From Exiguobacterium chiriqhucha RW-2 (GTDB lineage: Bacteria > Bacillota > Bacilli > Exiguobacteriales > Exiguobacteriaceae), in the NCBI RefSeq assembly GCF_000416965.1, contig NZ_ATCL01000020.1, positions 620,001 through 684,000 of the forward strand: a stretch of 64,000 nucleotides of DNA, given 5' to 3'. Position 1 is the stretch's first letter, and the number at the start of each line of letters is the position of its first letter. The notes below the pieces were generated by a model, which did not search any database, was not told where the DNA came from, and worked only from the letters and a program-made list of their open reading frames with translations. The position numbers and the translations under genes were made by a program. This document shows positions 25,039 through 33,356 of the stretch, in pieces.

Positions 25039-25722
25039 ATGCGTTGGATGATTCGGCTTGGCTTGACCGCAGTGCTGACAGTAGGGATGGTCATTGTCGG
25101 AATACGTCTCGTCTCATTTTTAATCGAGTGGTGGTATCGCCCTACGACGTCAGGCTTGAAGTTGCGACCGACACCGGCAGAATCTGAGTGTATGATGGAG
25201 TCGTCCGAAGGAAAGATGAGGATACCGAAAGAAGAAGAACAGACTCGTCTGAAACTGGACTATTTGGATTATACGATTGATTCTGTGACGACCGTCATCG
25301 AACGAGGCGATGGCCTCTTCTATTGGTTGCTGTTTTTAGCTTTTGTGGTGCTTGGAGGACTGATCTTTACCTTCAAATATCACTTTAAGCCTCGTAAACG
25401 TGCCAGTGAAACCGCTTCGTTCACGACACGGACGTTCTCGCGTCATCCAGTTCCGAGTTCGATGACATATTTCGAGGAACCGGCTTGGACCGGTGTGACG
25501 ATTCGGGATGCGCTCATCGCGTTCAATCAGATGTTACCACCGGCGAAGAAATGGTTGCCGACAGAAACGGTTTTAGAGTGGGCACGACGCATTGAATTGA
25601 CGGACATCGATTTCAAGCCTTATTTGGACGAGCGCTATGGAATGACCGATTCGGTGACTCCGGAAGAAGTTGACCGCTTCCGCAGAAGGCTCGAGCAGTA
25701 TCAAGACCGTCTAACTCGTTGA
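25039..25722 (+). CDS. Membrane protein with DUF4129-like C-terminal domain
   Basis: A 227-residue protein with two transmembrane helices (about 8-30 and 92-112) and an extracytoplasmic loop of about 60 residues between them. The cytoplasmic C-terminal domain (about 140-225), with DALIAFNQMLPPAKKWLPTETVLEWARRI and PYLDERYGM, has the helical pattern of DUF4129, often found with transglutaminase-like or MoxR-associated proteins, none of which is nearby. GAGGGGGGCG precedes ATG. It follows the frameshifted DUF5412 gene by 40 nt and may share its transcript. Confidence 0.6.
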   Translation: MRWMIRLGLTAVLTVGMVIVGIRLVSFLIEWWYRPTTSGLKLRPTPAESECMMESSEGKMRIPKEEEQTRLKLDYLDYTIDSVTTVIERGDGLFYWLLFLAFVVLGGLIFTFKYHFKPRKRASETASFTTRTFSRHPVPSSMTYFEEPAWTGVTIRDALIAFNQMLPPAKKWLPTETVLEWARRIELTDIDFKPYLDERYGMTDSVTPEEVDRFRRRLEQYQDRLTR

Positions 25723-25793
25723 GTAAACGTATAAACGATTCATCGTGTTCGATTGAACAACAAGATAGCGGTGAATATGGGAGGTGAAACTGG

Positions 25794-26570
25794 ATGGAAC
25801 TGCATGTTGAGACGTTATTTAAAATGGATGGGTTTAGCATAATTGATGCCGATTTATCAGGTGACGAAGTGATTGTTCTAGTGAATCAGGATGACCCGGT
25901 CGTCAATTGGAACGAGCGGACGCTGCGACTGCCGTTTCATTTGAGTTCGCCATTCATCCGTCTCCTTGATTCAGAAACGTTTCTCGTCGTCGATGTGACG
26001 CACGAAGGTACACCCGGCAACGCCTGGGTCATCGATGGGCGAGGGTCGATACTTCATTCGTTCCATGCGGGCAACGCCATCGGAGCTGTCGCCGTCAACG
26101 ACACGGGGATTTGGATCGGCTATGCCGATGAAGGGGTGTTCGGGGAAGGGATATCCACCGAGGCACTCGTCTGTTTCTCGAGGACAGGGGAAGTGTTACA
26201 ACGCTATCAGTCAGATTTTGTACGTCCGCCGACCATTGTCGACTGCGAATTGTTGAAAGCAAATCAAACCGGGGTATGGCTCTGTCCGTCGATTTGGTAT
26301 GACTTGATTCATGTTGATTCAACCGGTCGACTCAACAAGTATAAGACACCGAAGCTTCTTCACGATAGCTCGGCGCTGACCGTTCGAGGTCAGGTCGGCT
26401 ACTTCGTAAAAGACGGATTGTTGTACAGGTGGCCGTTCGGCAAGCGGGAACGCCCTCACATCGTAGCTAAAGTTTCGGGGAACGCAAGAGGGTTAGCCGA
26501 GGACGGACGGTTCCACTTCATTCAAATCGGTGATTATGAAGTGAGCGGCGTTCAGCTCGTTAACGAGTGA
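25794..26570 (+). CDS. Hypothetical beta-propeller-like protein
   Basis: A 258-residue soluble protein made almost entirely of short beta strands in a repeating pattern, with phrases like EGTPGNAWVIDGRGSIL, NDTGIWIGYADEGVFG and GQVGYFVKDGLLYRW spaced about 40-50 residues apart, as in WD40-like or NHL-like propellers. No signal peptide is seen. No specific family is recognised. GGGAGGTGAAA precedes the ATG. It is the last gene before the terminator at 26642. Confidence 0.6.
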   Translation: MELHVETLFKMDGFSIIDADLSGDEVIVLVNQDDPVVNWNERTLRLPFHLSSPFIRLLDSETFLVVDVTHEGTPGNAWVIDGRGSILHSFHAGNAIGAVAVNDTGIWIGYADEGVFGEGISTEALVCFSRTGEVLQRYQSDFVRPPTIVDCELLKANQTGVWLCPSIWYDLIHVDSTGRLNKYKTPKLLHDSSALTVRGQVGYFVKDGLLYRWPFGKRERPHIVAKVSGNARGLAEDGRFHFIQIGDYEVSGVQLVNE

Positions 26571-26641
26571 TGACGCATATAGGTAGTCGTTGAATCGACT
26601 AAGAAGTTACTACTTACAACCGAATGATTTCTCGTGACGAT

Positions 26642-26666
26642 GGACCTGGTCTACAGGTCCTTTTTT
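26642..26666 (+). terminator. Terminator
   Basis: GGACCTG and CAGGTCC form a 7-bp stem with a five-base loop, followed by six T. A weaker hairpin (TAGTCG/CGACTA, about 26585-26602) precedes it. Confidence 0.85.
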
Positions 26667-26789
26667 ACGTTTTACACGTCTGGTCATACAGAATCGCGTT
26701 AATCATTGAATCAACTTGTCGGAATCAATTCCCTCTTTTTTGTAAATTCAGTATACTCATGTTATTGATGTTAGAAAGAGGGCGATGAG

Positions 26790-27503
26790 ATGAGACTTGA
26801 GACAAACCTTCCAGGATTTTCGGTCGAAACGATTGAACAGGTAGAGCAACAAGTGGGGTCACGCTTCCCGGGCGGCTTACGTGACGCATGGGGTCATGGG
26901 AACAAGTTCGAACTTGGGGATTGGTTCTTTTATCCGATCAAGGACGAGCGGTTTTTCAATAAGACGTGGGATGATGTGATTCGAGCCAACGAATTGAAGC
27001 AAGAGGAGTTGCCGGAAGGGTTCGTGACGCTTGCGACGAATGGGTCTGGTGATGAGCTCGGTTTTCTAAAAGACGACCGGGAGACGATTTACGTCTGGTG
27101 GCACGAGTTAGATGAACTCGAGGTGGCGGCGCTTTCGTTTGAGGCGTTCGTCGAAGTGAAGCAGGCGGAAAGCGACGTGCTCGAGACGTTTTGCGAACGA
27201 GTCGAGGAGAATGGACTCGTCTTTGGATTATCTGCAGAGCAAGACGAGGGGTGGGCGTACGCACCATCGCACGTCGAAGAAGACACAGACGTCTTGTTAT
27301 TCTTTTCGTCCCGAGAGCTTGCACTCGCTTGCCGGGCTGAAGAATGGGCCGACTATCATGTGATCGAGTTGCCGGTCGATTTGTTCCTTGAACGCTGGTT
27401 GCCGAACATGTCGGATGATGAGCTGCTGTGCGGCCTTGATTGGTCGAGCGAACTGGTTGGGTTGGAATATGACCCAGAAACCATTCTAGAGTATTTCGAA
27501 TAA
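26790..27503 (+). CDS. SUKH-domain protein fused to DUF2750
   Basis: A 237-residue acidic protein with two domains. The first (about 1-120) has the SUKH/SMI1-KNR4 pattern: ETIEQVEQQVGSRFPGGLRDAW at the N terminus, then FVTLATNGSGDELGFL and IYVWWHE. The second (about 120-237) matches DUF2750, with VFGLSAEQDEGWAYA, VLLFFSSRELALACRAEEWADY and a tail FLERWLPNMSDDELLCGLDW. Each family occurs separately in bacterial immunity-like clusters; the fusion supports a shared job. Function is unproven. AAGAGGGCGATG precedes ATG, with a likely -10 TATACT near 26752. Confidence 0.75.
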   Translation: MRLETNLPGFSVETIEQVEQQVGSRFPGGLRDAWGHGNKFELGDWFFYPIKDERFFNKTWDDVIRANELKQEELPEGFVTLATNGSGDELGFLKDDRETIYVWWHELDELEVAALSFEAFVEVKQAESDVLETFCERVEENGLVFGLSAEQDEGWAYAPSHVEEDTDVLLFFSSRELALACRAEEWADYHVIELPVDLFLERWLPNMSDDELLCGLDWSSELVGLEYDPETILEYFE

Positions 27504-27645
27504 TTTTATTTCAAATACCGTATGCGTTATATTTAAAAAAAATATAGCAACGAATATGATAAATTCTTTTTCTAAAAACGCAATCATATCGACAGAATTA
27601 CTAGCGCTCATCGTGGAAAGCGACGCGTGAGAGGAGAACACGTCT

Positions 27646-28407
27646 TTGAATGATTATAACGTAGGGAATATCTTTGAGCTGTATTCAGGCAACGAGACCC
27701 TTTCGTTGGAGCAACAGGCGATGATGGATCGCATCGATGCCTACGTTGAGGCAAACCAGTTCAAACAGCTCGAACATTACCTTCGACAGACCCGGGGCAT
27801 CGAACAGATGTTGATTGACCGTGTGATGATAAATCCGACCGATCACAGCCGATGGGACATGCTCATCGGGTATGAGTTGATCGATACCATCGAAGATTTT
27901 GCCCGGGTGAACAGCTTCGGTCTCACTGCCTATACGTTTCATCCGGATGACCCGTTCTATTTCGCGCTCGCCTTATATTGGACGGGGTGGAATGACTTTG
28001 TCATCACGGACGAGGATGTCGCCTTGGCAGAGTCGCTCATCGAACACGGGGCGGAAGAAGTGAGTGGCCTGCTATGTATTGCGTTGGCGAGGAGAGACAT
28101 CGATCATCTCGATTATACATATGTTCAACGAGCGATTGAACGATGCCCATGGGCCGTCGAACCATATATTCGTCTCGGCGAACATCGCTTGCGAGTCAAT
28201 CCAGCAGAAGGAAAGATGCTTCTACAGCAAGGGCTTGACCGGGTGAAGGATACGTGGGGATTCGATCAAAAGGGGCGCTGGTTCAACACGGGCTCGCAGT
28301 ATTTTAATCCCACCACGTGGCGACAAGACACAATCGCTGAGCTGCTCGGTCTAAGCATGGACCACGACGAGTATAAAAAATACGAACGGATTATCAATAC
28401 GAAATAA
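27646..28407 (+). CDS. Hypothetical helical protein
   Basis: A 253-residue soluble protein, mainly helical, with several regularly spaced helix pairs (SLIEHGAEEVSGLLCIALARR, YVQRAIERCPWAVEPYIRLGEHRL) that suggest TPR-like repeats. No exact family is recognised. The start is TTG at 27646 with GAGAGGAGAA upstream. The 142 bases before it are AT-rich with no gene. It is the last member of the run of unassigned genes starting at 22498 and is followed after 25 nt by a GNAT gene. Confidence 0.6.
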   Translation: MNDYNVGNIFELYSGNETLSLEQQAMMDRIDAYVEANQFKQLEHYLRQTRGIEQMLIDRVMINPTDHSRWDMLIGYELIDTIEDFARVNSFGLTAYTFHPDDPFYFALALYWTGWNDFVITDEDVALAESLIEHGAEEVSGLLCIALARRDIDHLDYTYVQRAIERCPWAVEPYIRLGEHRLRVNPAEGKMLLQQGLDRVKDTWGFDQKGRWFNTGSQYFNPTTWRQDTIAELLGLSMDHDEYKKYERIINTK

Positions 28408-28432
28408 TTACCTTCAGGAACGGAGCATTGGA

Positions 28433-28942
28433 ATGACTACAATCTCACTAGCCAGACCATCAGATGTGAATGCAATCGAACGACTGTATCTCGCTTGTAA
28501 AGACGATTTGTTCACCCGACAGATTTTTCAATGGGACGACACGTATCCGAACCGCGCCTACTTTGAGGAATGTATCAAAGACGATTCTGTTTATATCATG
28601 AGAGACGGTGAGGAGTTGTTTGGAGTCGTTGTACTCGATCAATGGCAGTCGCCGGAATGGGAAACGATTGACTGGCGTCACGATCACCCGCTCGTCATCC
28701 ATTCCTTGATGGTGCATCCGGAGCGGCAAGGTCAAGGGAGTGGAAAAGCCATATTGCATGCCTCGGAACAGTTCGCGAAAACGGAAGGCTACACCAGCAT
28801 CCGGCTCGACAGCTTCTCAGGGAATGAGGCAGCCTGCAACTTTTACAAACAACACGGCTATGTCGAACGTGGAAGCGTCCATTTTGATTCGAAACCGAAA
28901 GGGCATGAACGGTATATTTGTTTCGAGAAAGCACTTGATTGA
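28433..28942 (+). CDS. GNAT family N-acetyltransferase
   Basis: A 169-residue acetyltransferase with a complete GNAT fold: the N-terminal strand ISLARPSDVNAIERLY, the motif A segment HSLMVHPERQGQGSGKAIL that binds acetyl-CoA, and the C-terminal motif RLDSFSGNEAACNFYKQHGYVERG. The acceptor substrate is not predictable. A weak ribosome binding site (GGAACGGAG) precedes the ATG. It sits 25 nt after the preceding gene and 39 nt before the next, so it may be part of one transcript. Confidence 0.88.
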   Translation: MTTISLARPSDVNAIERLYLACKDDLFTRQIFQWDDTYPNRAYFEECIKDDSVYIMRDGEELFGVVVLDQWQSPEWETIDWRHDHPLVIHSLMVHPERQGQGSGKAILHASEQFAKTEGYTSIRLDSFSGNEAACNFYKQHGYVERGSVHFDSKPKGHERYICFEKALD

Positions 28943-28981
28943 ACAATCAAACTTCGAGGTCCAGCCTTGGAAAGGAGCCCT

Positions 28982-29362
28982 ATGCTAGAATTTGTTCGTG
29001 ATTCGCAAACCATCGTCAACTTATTTTATCCGGCATCGAAACGTCTCGTAATACATCGCCAGTTGAGTCAGTGCCTAGATGGTTCAATCGAATCGTTCGA
29101 TGTCATGTACAAGACGCATGGTTCAGGTGCCTCTCAAATTCAAACGCGTCTGACGGTGCAACGCGGTGATCAATCTTCGCTTCAGATTGAGAAAACGTTG
29201 ATTACACTGACATTACCCGAAGCATCGATTCAAATGTGGATGAACGGACTTGCAACCGAGTCCGATATGTATCGTGATTCTGCTGTACCGGCCGTATTTA
29301 TAGGAGCGTCAACCCTTGCTCGAGTCGAGTGGGTGATATTAAGCAGACGTTCATCACTCTAG
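28982..29362 (+). CDS. Hypothetical small beta-rich protein
   Basis: A 126-residue soluble protein with no recognised family. It contains alternating polar and hydrophobic residues typical of beta strands (TRLTVQRGDQSSLQIEKTLITLTL). ATG at 28982 follows GGAAAGGAG with good spacing. A spaced inverted repeat downstream (29363 onward) is too weak to call a terminator, and the 189 bases to the next gene show no further coding sequence. Confidence 0.55.
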   Translation: MLEFVRDSQTIVNLFYPASKRLVIHRQLSQCLDGSIESFDVMYKTHGSGASQIQTRLTVQRGDQSSLQIEKTLITLTLPEASIQMWMNGLATESDMYRDSAVPAVFIGASTLARVEWVILSRRSSL

Positions 29363-29551
29363 TCGTCCCCCGACAAGGACGACGAATGGAGTCGAAAAAA
29401 ATCTCACTGCAATGAATAGAGGAACTAAGAAGCAACCAATCGAAGTGTCCACCTATCAGCGGACTAGTTCCCTTACCGAGTTACCAGACGTTCATTTGTC
29501 TAGCTTAAGATGAACAGATCATCAACATGATATAAAAGGGGAGATTCAACG

Positions 29552-30346
29552 ATGTGGGATCAAACAACGAAATTACTTATGAAAAAGGCAAAGAAGCATC
29601 GGAAATGGACCGAAGGCGTGTTTGTCAATCCAGTCTATTGGATGGTTAACGGAACGCCATACTACATGGCAGGCTTTACGCGAAACAATCAACCGGTGGC
29701 AAGCGCCTACTTCACAATCGGGGATGAGAACGTGGACGAAGTGCTGATTGCGCAACCGAACCTGTCTTATTTTGCCGACTTAAGCGGCAACCTGTCGCGT
29801 ATGGCGACAGAACGCTCAAACATTCCAATCTCTTATTACACGAAACCGTTGGACATACCGGTTATGAACGCAAGCCCTCAGGTTCAACAAGGGAGAGACG
29901 CATTTGCTCACTTTTGGGAGATTCAGCAAACGTTTAATCAGATGCTTCAGGACTATACGGCGTATTATAACGATGACGTATTAATCCGAAAGCACATTAC
30001 GGACACAGATTTGTCTAAGATGAAAGAATTCGCCGTGCTCGCAGATATCTATCAACATCAAACGTTGAAGATTTTAACGAGTCAGGGTGAAGACGTTCAA
30101 GCGTTCGCGGCGTTTCTCGAAAATACGAAAGAGTGGTCGAGCCTGTCTCGAGAAGAAAAGAAATTCATTAAAGGGATTGCGGTCGGCAAAGAAAAGATGC
30201 AAAAGAACATGGAGTCTCTAGACGTGATCGAGGCCAATGATTTTGACCAAATGTTCAAGCTGAATTATGACCACTTGATCAATAAAAATAAAGCAATCAT
30301 CGAGGGGCAGCGACAGTATATCCGTTATCCGAAAGGGATTTCTTAA
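29552..30346 (+). CDS. Hypothetical protein
   Basis: A 264-residue soluble protein. The first 90 residues (PVYWMVNGTPYYMAGFTRNNQPVASAYFTI) look like an antiparallel beta sheet; the rest is helical and rich in Lys, Gln and Asn, with a possible coiled coil around EEKKFIKGIAVGKEKMQKNMESLDV. No family is recognised and no signal peptide is present. AAAGGGGAGA precedes the ATG. The next gene begins 13 nt after its stop, using a ribosome binding site that overlaps the stop codon region. Confidence 0.6.
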   Translation: MWDQTTKLLMKKAKKHRKWTEGVFVNPVYWMVNGTPYYMAGFTRNNQPVASAYFTIGDENVDEVLIAQPNLSYFADLSGNLSRMATERSNIPISYYTKPLDIPVMNASPQVQQGRDAFAHFWEIQQTFNQMLQDYTAYYNDDVLIRKHITDTDLSKMKEFAVLADIYQHQTLKILTSQGEDVQAFAAFLENTKEWSSLSREEKKFIKGIAVGKEKMQKNMESLDVIEANDFDQMFKLNYDHLINKNKAIIEGQRQYIRYPKGIS

Positions 30347-30359
30347 GGGGGATTTGATT

Positions 30360-30842
30360 TTGAAACAACTTGAAGTGGCTACATATACAATGACAATCGA
30401 CGCACCGATTGACCACACGTTCGCTTGTCTAGCAGAAGACGAACACATCATCAAATGGAACGACCATTTGATTGAAAACATTTACGAGGATGGTGACGCC
30501 TCACTCGTGACAGGAAAACGGTTCATCTCGGTCCAACAGTTCGAGAAAAAAGAGATTCGGGTCGAATCCGAGTTGACGCATGTCAATCGTCCTCACGAAT
30601 GCGAGGTGCAGGCGGTGACGAATCAAGGGGTGTCGATTGCGACGTATACGTTGAGCGAGACGGCAGACGGGACCGACGTGACGATTCGCATCTCACTCAT
30701 TCCATCCTCATGGCTCTATGCCCTTTATGTGAAGGCGTTCAAATGGGCCATCCGGCTGGTATACGATGAACAGTTCAAACAATTCCGGATTTACGCCGAG
30801 GCGAGTAAACCAAAACTGTCACCTGTCCGAGAGGCGGAGTGA
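30360..30842 (+). CDS. SRPBCC family protein
   Basis: A 160-residue protein with the SRPBCC (polyketide cyclase/START-like) fold: opening strand YTMTIDAPIDHTFACLAEDEHIIKWND, a curved sheet with TLSETADGTDVTIRISLI, and a long C-terminal helix (KWAIRLVYDEQFKQFRIYAEA). It probably binds a hydrophobic small molecule. TTG at 30360 fits AAGGGGGAT better than the TTG at 30354. Only 7 nt separate it from the GNAT gene that follows, so the two are likely co-translated. Confidence 0.82.
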   Translation: MKQLEVATYTMTIDAPIDHTFACLAEDEHIIKWNDHLIENIYEDGDASLVTGKRFISVQQFEKKEIRVESELTHVNRPHECEVQAVTNQGVSIATYTLSETADGTDVTIRISLIPSSWLYALYVKAFKWAIRLVYDEQFKQFRIYAEASKPKLSPVREAE

Positions 30843-30849
30843 TTCGGCG

Positions 30850-31326
30850 ATGATTGAACCGATTACCTCTTCGACGCGTGACGCGGTCCGTGCATTTTTT
30901 ATCGATGCCTGGGGCTCATCTGAGATGGTCATCTCGACCGGGACGTATGATTGCGCCACGCTTGACGGGTTTGTCTGGTCGGAAACGAACGTCATCATCG
31001 GGCTCGTCACGTATGTCATTCGGGAAGACGAGCTTGAAATCATCTCGCTCGACAGTCTGCAGGAGAAGCGTGGCATCGGCTCAGCGCTCCTCAATGAAGT
31101 GGAGCGAGTGGCCAAACACTATCAGCTCGAACGGCTGTCGCTCATCACGACGAACGACAATCTGCGGGCGCTCGCCTTTTACCAACGTCGAGGCTGGCGC
31201 CTCGCACGGATCATCTCGGGTGCGGTCGATGCGGCCCGGCTTCATAAGCCGTCAATCCCTGTCATCGGGGAGCACGGCATCCCGCTCCATGACGAAATCA
31301 TGCTTAGCAAAGTCATCACAACTTAA
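30850..31326 (+). CDS. GNAT family N-acetyltransferase
   Basis: A 158-residue GNAT enzyme. The acetyl-CoA binding loop is LQEKRGIGSALLNEVE, and the final strand-helix reads ITTNDNLRALAFYQRRGWRLARI. The C terminus carries an extra SGAVDAARLHKPSIPVIGEHGIPLHDEI segment found in a subgroup of Bacillales GNATs, which suggests a conserved but unknown substrate. GAGGCGGAG is found just upstream of ATG at 30850, 7 nt after the previous stop. The oxidoreductase gene follows after 19 nt. Confidence 0.87.
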   Translation: MIEPITSSTRDAVRAFFIDAWGSSEMVISTGTYDCATLDGFVWSETNVIIGLVTYVIREDELEIISLDSLQEKRGIGSALLNEVERVAKHYQLERLSLITTNDNLRALAFYQRRGWRLARIISGAVDAARLHKPSIPVIGEHGIPLHDEIMLSKVITT

Positions 31327-31345
31327 AGAAAAGAGGGATTTTCCT

Positions 31346-32326
31346 ATGATTCGATTCGGTATTATCGGCACGAACTTTATCACCCGTTCTTTCATTGAAG
31401 CGACCCATGAAGTCGAAGGCGCATCCGTGTCCGCTGTCTATTCCCGGACAGACGAGCGAGCGAAAACGTTCGCTGAAAAATTTGATATTCCAAACACGTT
31501 CACCTCGCTCGAGGAGATGGCGTCCAGTGAGTTGATTGATGCGGTCTATGTCGCGAGCCCGAACTCGCTCCACGCTGAGCAGAGCCTGCTGTTCATGCGC
31601 CACGGAAAGCATGTCCTTTGTGAGAAACCGTTCGCCTCGAACGTCGAGGAAGTCAGACAGATGCTTGAGACGGCGCGCGAACATGACGTCGTTTTGCTCG
31701 AAGCGCTCCGCAACCTATTCATGCCGAATTTCGATGTGTTGCGTCAAGAACTCCATCGCGTCGGACCGGTCCGGCGTGTCATCTTGAACAAGTCGCAATA
31801 CTCGTCCCGTTACGACTTATATAAGCGCGGGGACAACCCGAACACGTTCAATCCAGCCTTCTCGAACGGTTCGCTGATGGACCTCGGAGTCTATTGCCTC
31901 GGACCGGCCCTGAAATTGTTCGGTCGACCGGACACCGTGCAGGCGAACGCGGTCAAGCTCGCGTCAGGCGTCGACGGCAGTGGTTCGGCCATCTTATCGT
32001 ATGACGGCATGGATATCATCGTGCTCCACTCGAAGATCCATGGCACGGACGCTCCGTCCGAGATCATCGGGGAAGCGGGGCGCATCGTGATTGACGATAT
32101 CGGTTCGCTCGACCGCTTGACATTCGTTGGCCGCGACGGGACGACCGTCGAACTTGGCTTAGAACAGGCGAGCCATATGACGTATGAGATTCAGACGTTC
32201 GTGAACATGATTGAGGAAGGGGAGCGGGAGACCGAGATCCACTCATTTGCCGATATGCTCACACTCGCGGACGTCATGACCGATATCCGGCAGCGCATCG
32301 ACGTGCGGTACCCGGCTGACGCATAA
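31346..32326 (+). CDS. Gfo/Idh/MocA family oxidoreductase
   Basis: A 326-residue NAD(P)-dependent oxidoreductase. The N-terminal Rossmann domain starts IRFGIIGTNFI and includes AVYSRT and the family motif HVLCEKPFASN (the EKP lysine near residue 92). The C-terminal alpha/beta domain contains SLMDLGVYCLGPALKLFG with the Asp-x3-Tyr/His segment that replaces the usual D-x-G-x-H. Members oxidise or reduce sugars, inositols or similar. AAGAGGGAT precedes ATG at 31346; the longer open frame upstream is in conflict with the GNAT gene. A strong terminator follows. Confidence 0.88.
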   Translation: MIRFGIIGTNFITRSFIEATHEVEGASVSAVYSRTDERAKTFAEKFDIPNTFTSLEEMASSELIDAVYVASPNSLHAEQSLLFMRHGKHVLCEKPFASNVEEVRQMLETAREHDVVLLEALRNLFMPNFDVLRQELHRVGPVRRVILNKSQYSSRYDLYKRGDNPNTFNPAFSNGSLMDLGVYCLGPALKLFGRPDTVQANAVKLASGVDGSGSAILSYDGMDIIVLHSKIHGTDAPSEIIGEAGRIVIDDIGSLDRLTFVGRDGTTVELGLEQASHMTYEIQTFVNMIEEGERETEIHSFADMLTLADVMTDIRQRIDVRYPADA

Positions 32327-32327
32327 C

Positions 32328-32362
32328 AAAGAGCCTCGAGCACATGCTCGAGGCTCTTATTC
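32328..32362 (+). terminator. Terminator
   Basis: A perfect 14-bp stem (GAGCCTCGAGCA with its complement) around a tiny loop is followed by TTATTCT. It ends the GNAT/oxidoreductase transcript. Confidence 0.8.
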
Positions 32363-32385
32363 TAAATAGAAGGTGAGGAACAACA

Positions 32386-32751
32386 ATGGACGCACAAGAG
32401 ATTTTAGAGGAGATTGAAAAGATACATTATTGGGATGCTCGTGTTCTAGGGTGTGATTGTCGGTACTATGGGGATGAAGTGTTAATCAAAATCGAAGAAG
32501 AATATGAGCCTTATCATCACCAAATCGAATTTTTAGGGTGTATCAAAGTCGACATATGTGCTGCCTTAAACGACAGAGTCGCACCAGTAAAGGAATTAAC
32601 AAGAGGCCAGCTACCTTACTTTATGCACGATATCGCTGTCTCGAGTTACATGTTGGATGGAACCGAGGTATTCGTATGTAATCTGTTGTTCCCTCCCGCA
32701 AGCGCTGAAATTCATTTCACCAAAATCAGGATCGGGAAGGAATATCATTGA
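32386..32751 (+). CDS. Hypothetical acidic protein, immunity-like
   Basis: A 121-residue soluble acidic protein with no recognised family. The opening helix EILEEIEKIHYWDARVLGCDC followed by strands (EVLIKIEEEYEPYHHQIEFLGC) recalls small bacterial immunity or Imm-type proteins that begin with an H-x-WD-x-x-V motif, but this is only a resemblance. AAGGTGAGGAAC precedes ATG. Its last 7 bases overlap the end of the converging P-loop kinase gene, with no terminator between them. Confidence 0.55.
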   Translation: MDAQEILEEIEKIHYWDARVLGCDCRYYGDEVLIKIEEEYEPYHHQIEFLGCIKVDICAALNDRVAPVKELTRGQLPYFMHDIAVSSYMLDGTEVFVCNLLFPPASAEIHFTKIRIGKEYH

Positions 32752-33290
32752 TGCTGATCCTGCTTTAACACATTCAGCACCATCTCAATCCGTTTCTCGG
32801 TCGAGTAGTCGCCCTCGATTCTTAGGATGGGACAAGACAGTTCAGCTAGCCATTGTTCATGCAACGTCTTGCTTCTCACTTCCGTCCCGGCATGGTCGTA
32901 GAGGGCGGCCCATTTCAAAAACGCTTGTGATTGCTCGTATAGGCTGCCGCCAGCGAGTGCCTCCGCTCCATAGCGCTCGAGCTCACGTTGTTGTAATCTG
33001 GCCAAACGAACATCTGGTGGAATCCATAAAAAGATAACCAAATCAAAATAGGGCATGAAGCAGTCGCCCCAACCTACAAGCGACCCTGACAAAATCCACT
33101 GTTCAGAGTTCATTAAGTCGTTCTTGAGCAGTTCCTGTCTTTCAGGTATTGGTCTCGGTTCGGTGAACTTGTTGGTCCAGAAATAGTCATCCGTATCGAG
33201 ATAAGTATGCGGCAGCACGTTCGCTAACGCGTCGCCAAGTGTGGACGTCCCCGAGCCCGAAGCGCCCAGTATGTGAATGCTACGTTTCAT
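32745..33290 (-). CDS. P-loop nucleoside/nucleotide kinase-like protein
   Basis: A 181-residue AAA/kinase-type protein beginning IHILGASGSGTSTLGDAL, a Walker A motif (GASGSGTST, residues 9-17), followed by LDTDDYFW, which places an Asp pair for the substrate, and VIFLWIPPDVRLARLQQRE as the lid region with arginines. It resembles adenylate- or shikimate-kinase relatives annotated as AAA family ATPase in Bacillus. The exact substrate is not known. It is followed downstream on the other strand by the immunity-like gene, overlapping by 7 nt. Confidence 0.8.
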   Translation of the reverse strand: MKRSIHILGASGSGTSTLGDALANVLPHTYLDTDDYFWTNKFTEPRPIPERQELLKNDLMNSEQWILSGSLVGWGDCFMPYFDLVIFLWIPPDVRLARLQQRELERYGAEALAGGSLYEQSQAFLKWAALYDHAGTEVRSKTLHEQWLAELSCPILRIEGDYSTEKRIEMVLNVLKQDQHQ

Positions 33291-33356
33291 TTCTCTACCT
33301 CCCGTCTATGCACCTAATATAAATTTCTTTGAAGCCATCAATATTTATGTTTCAGT

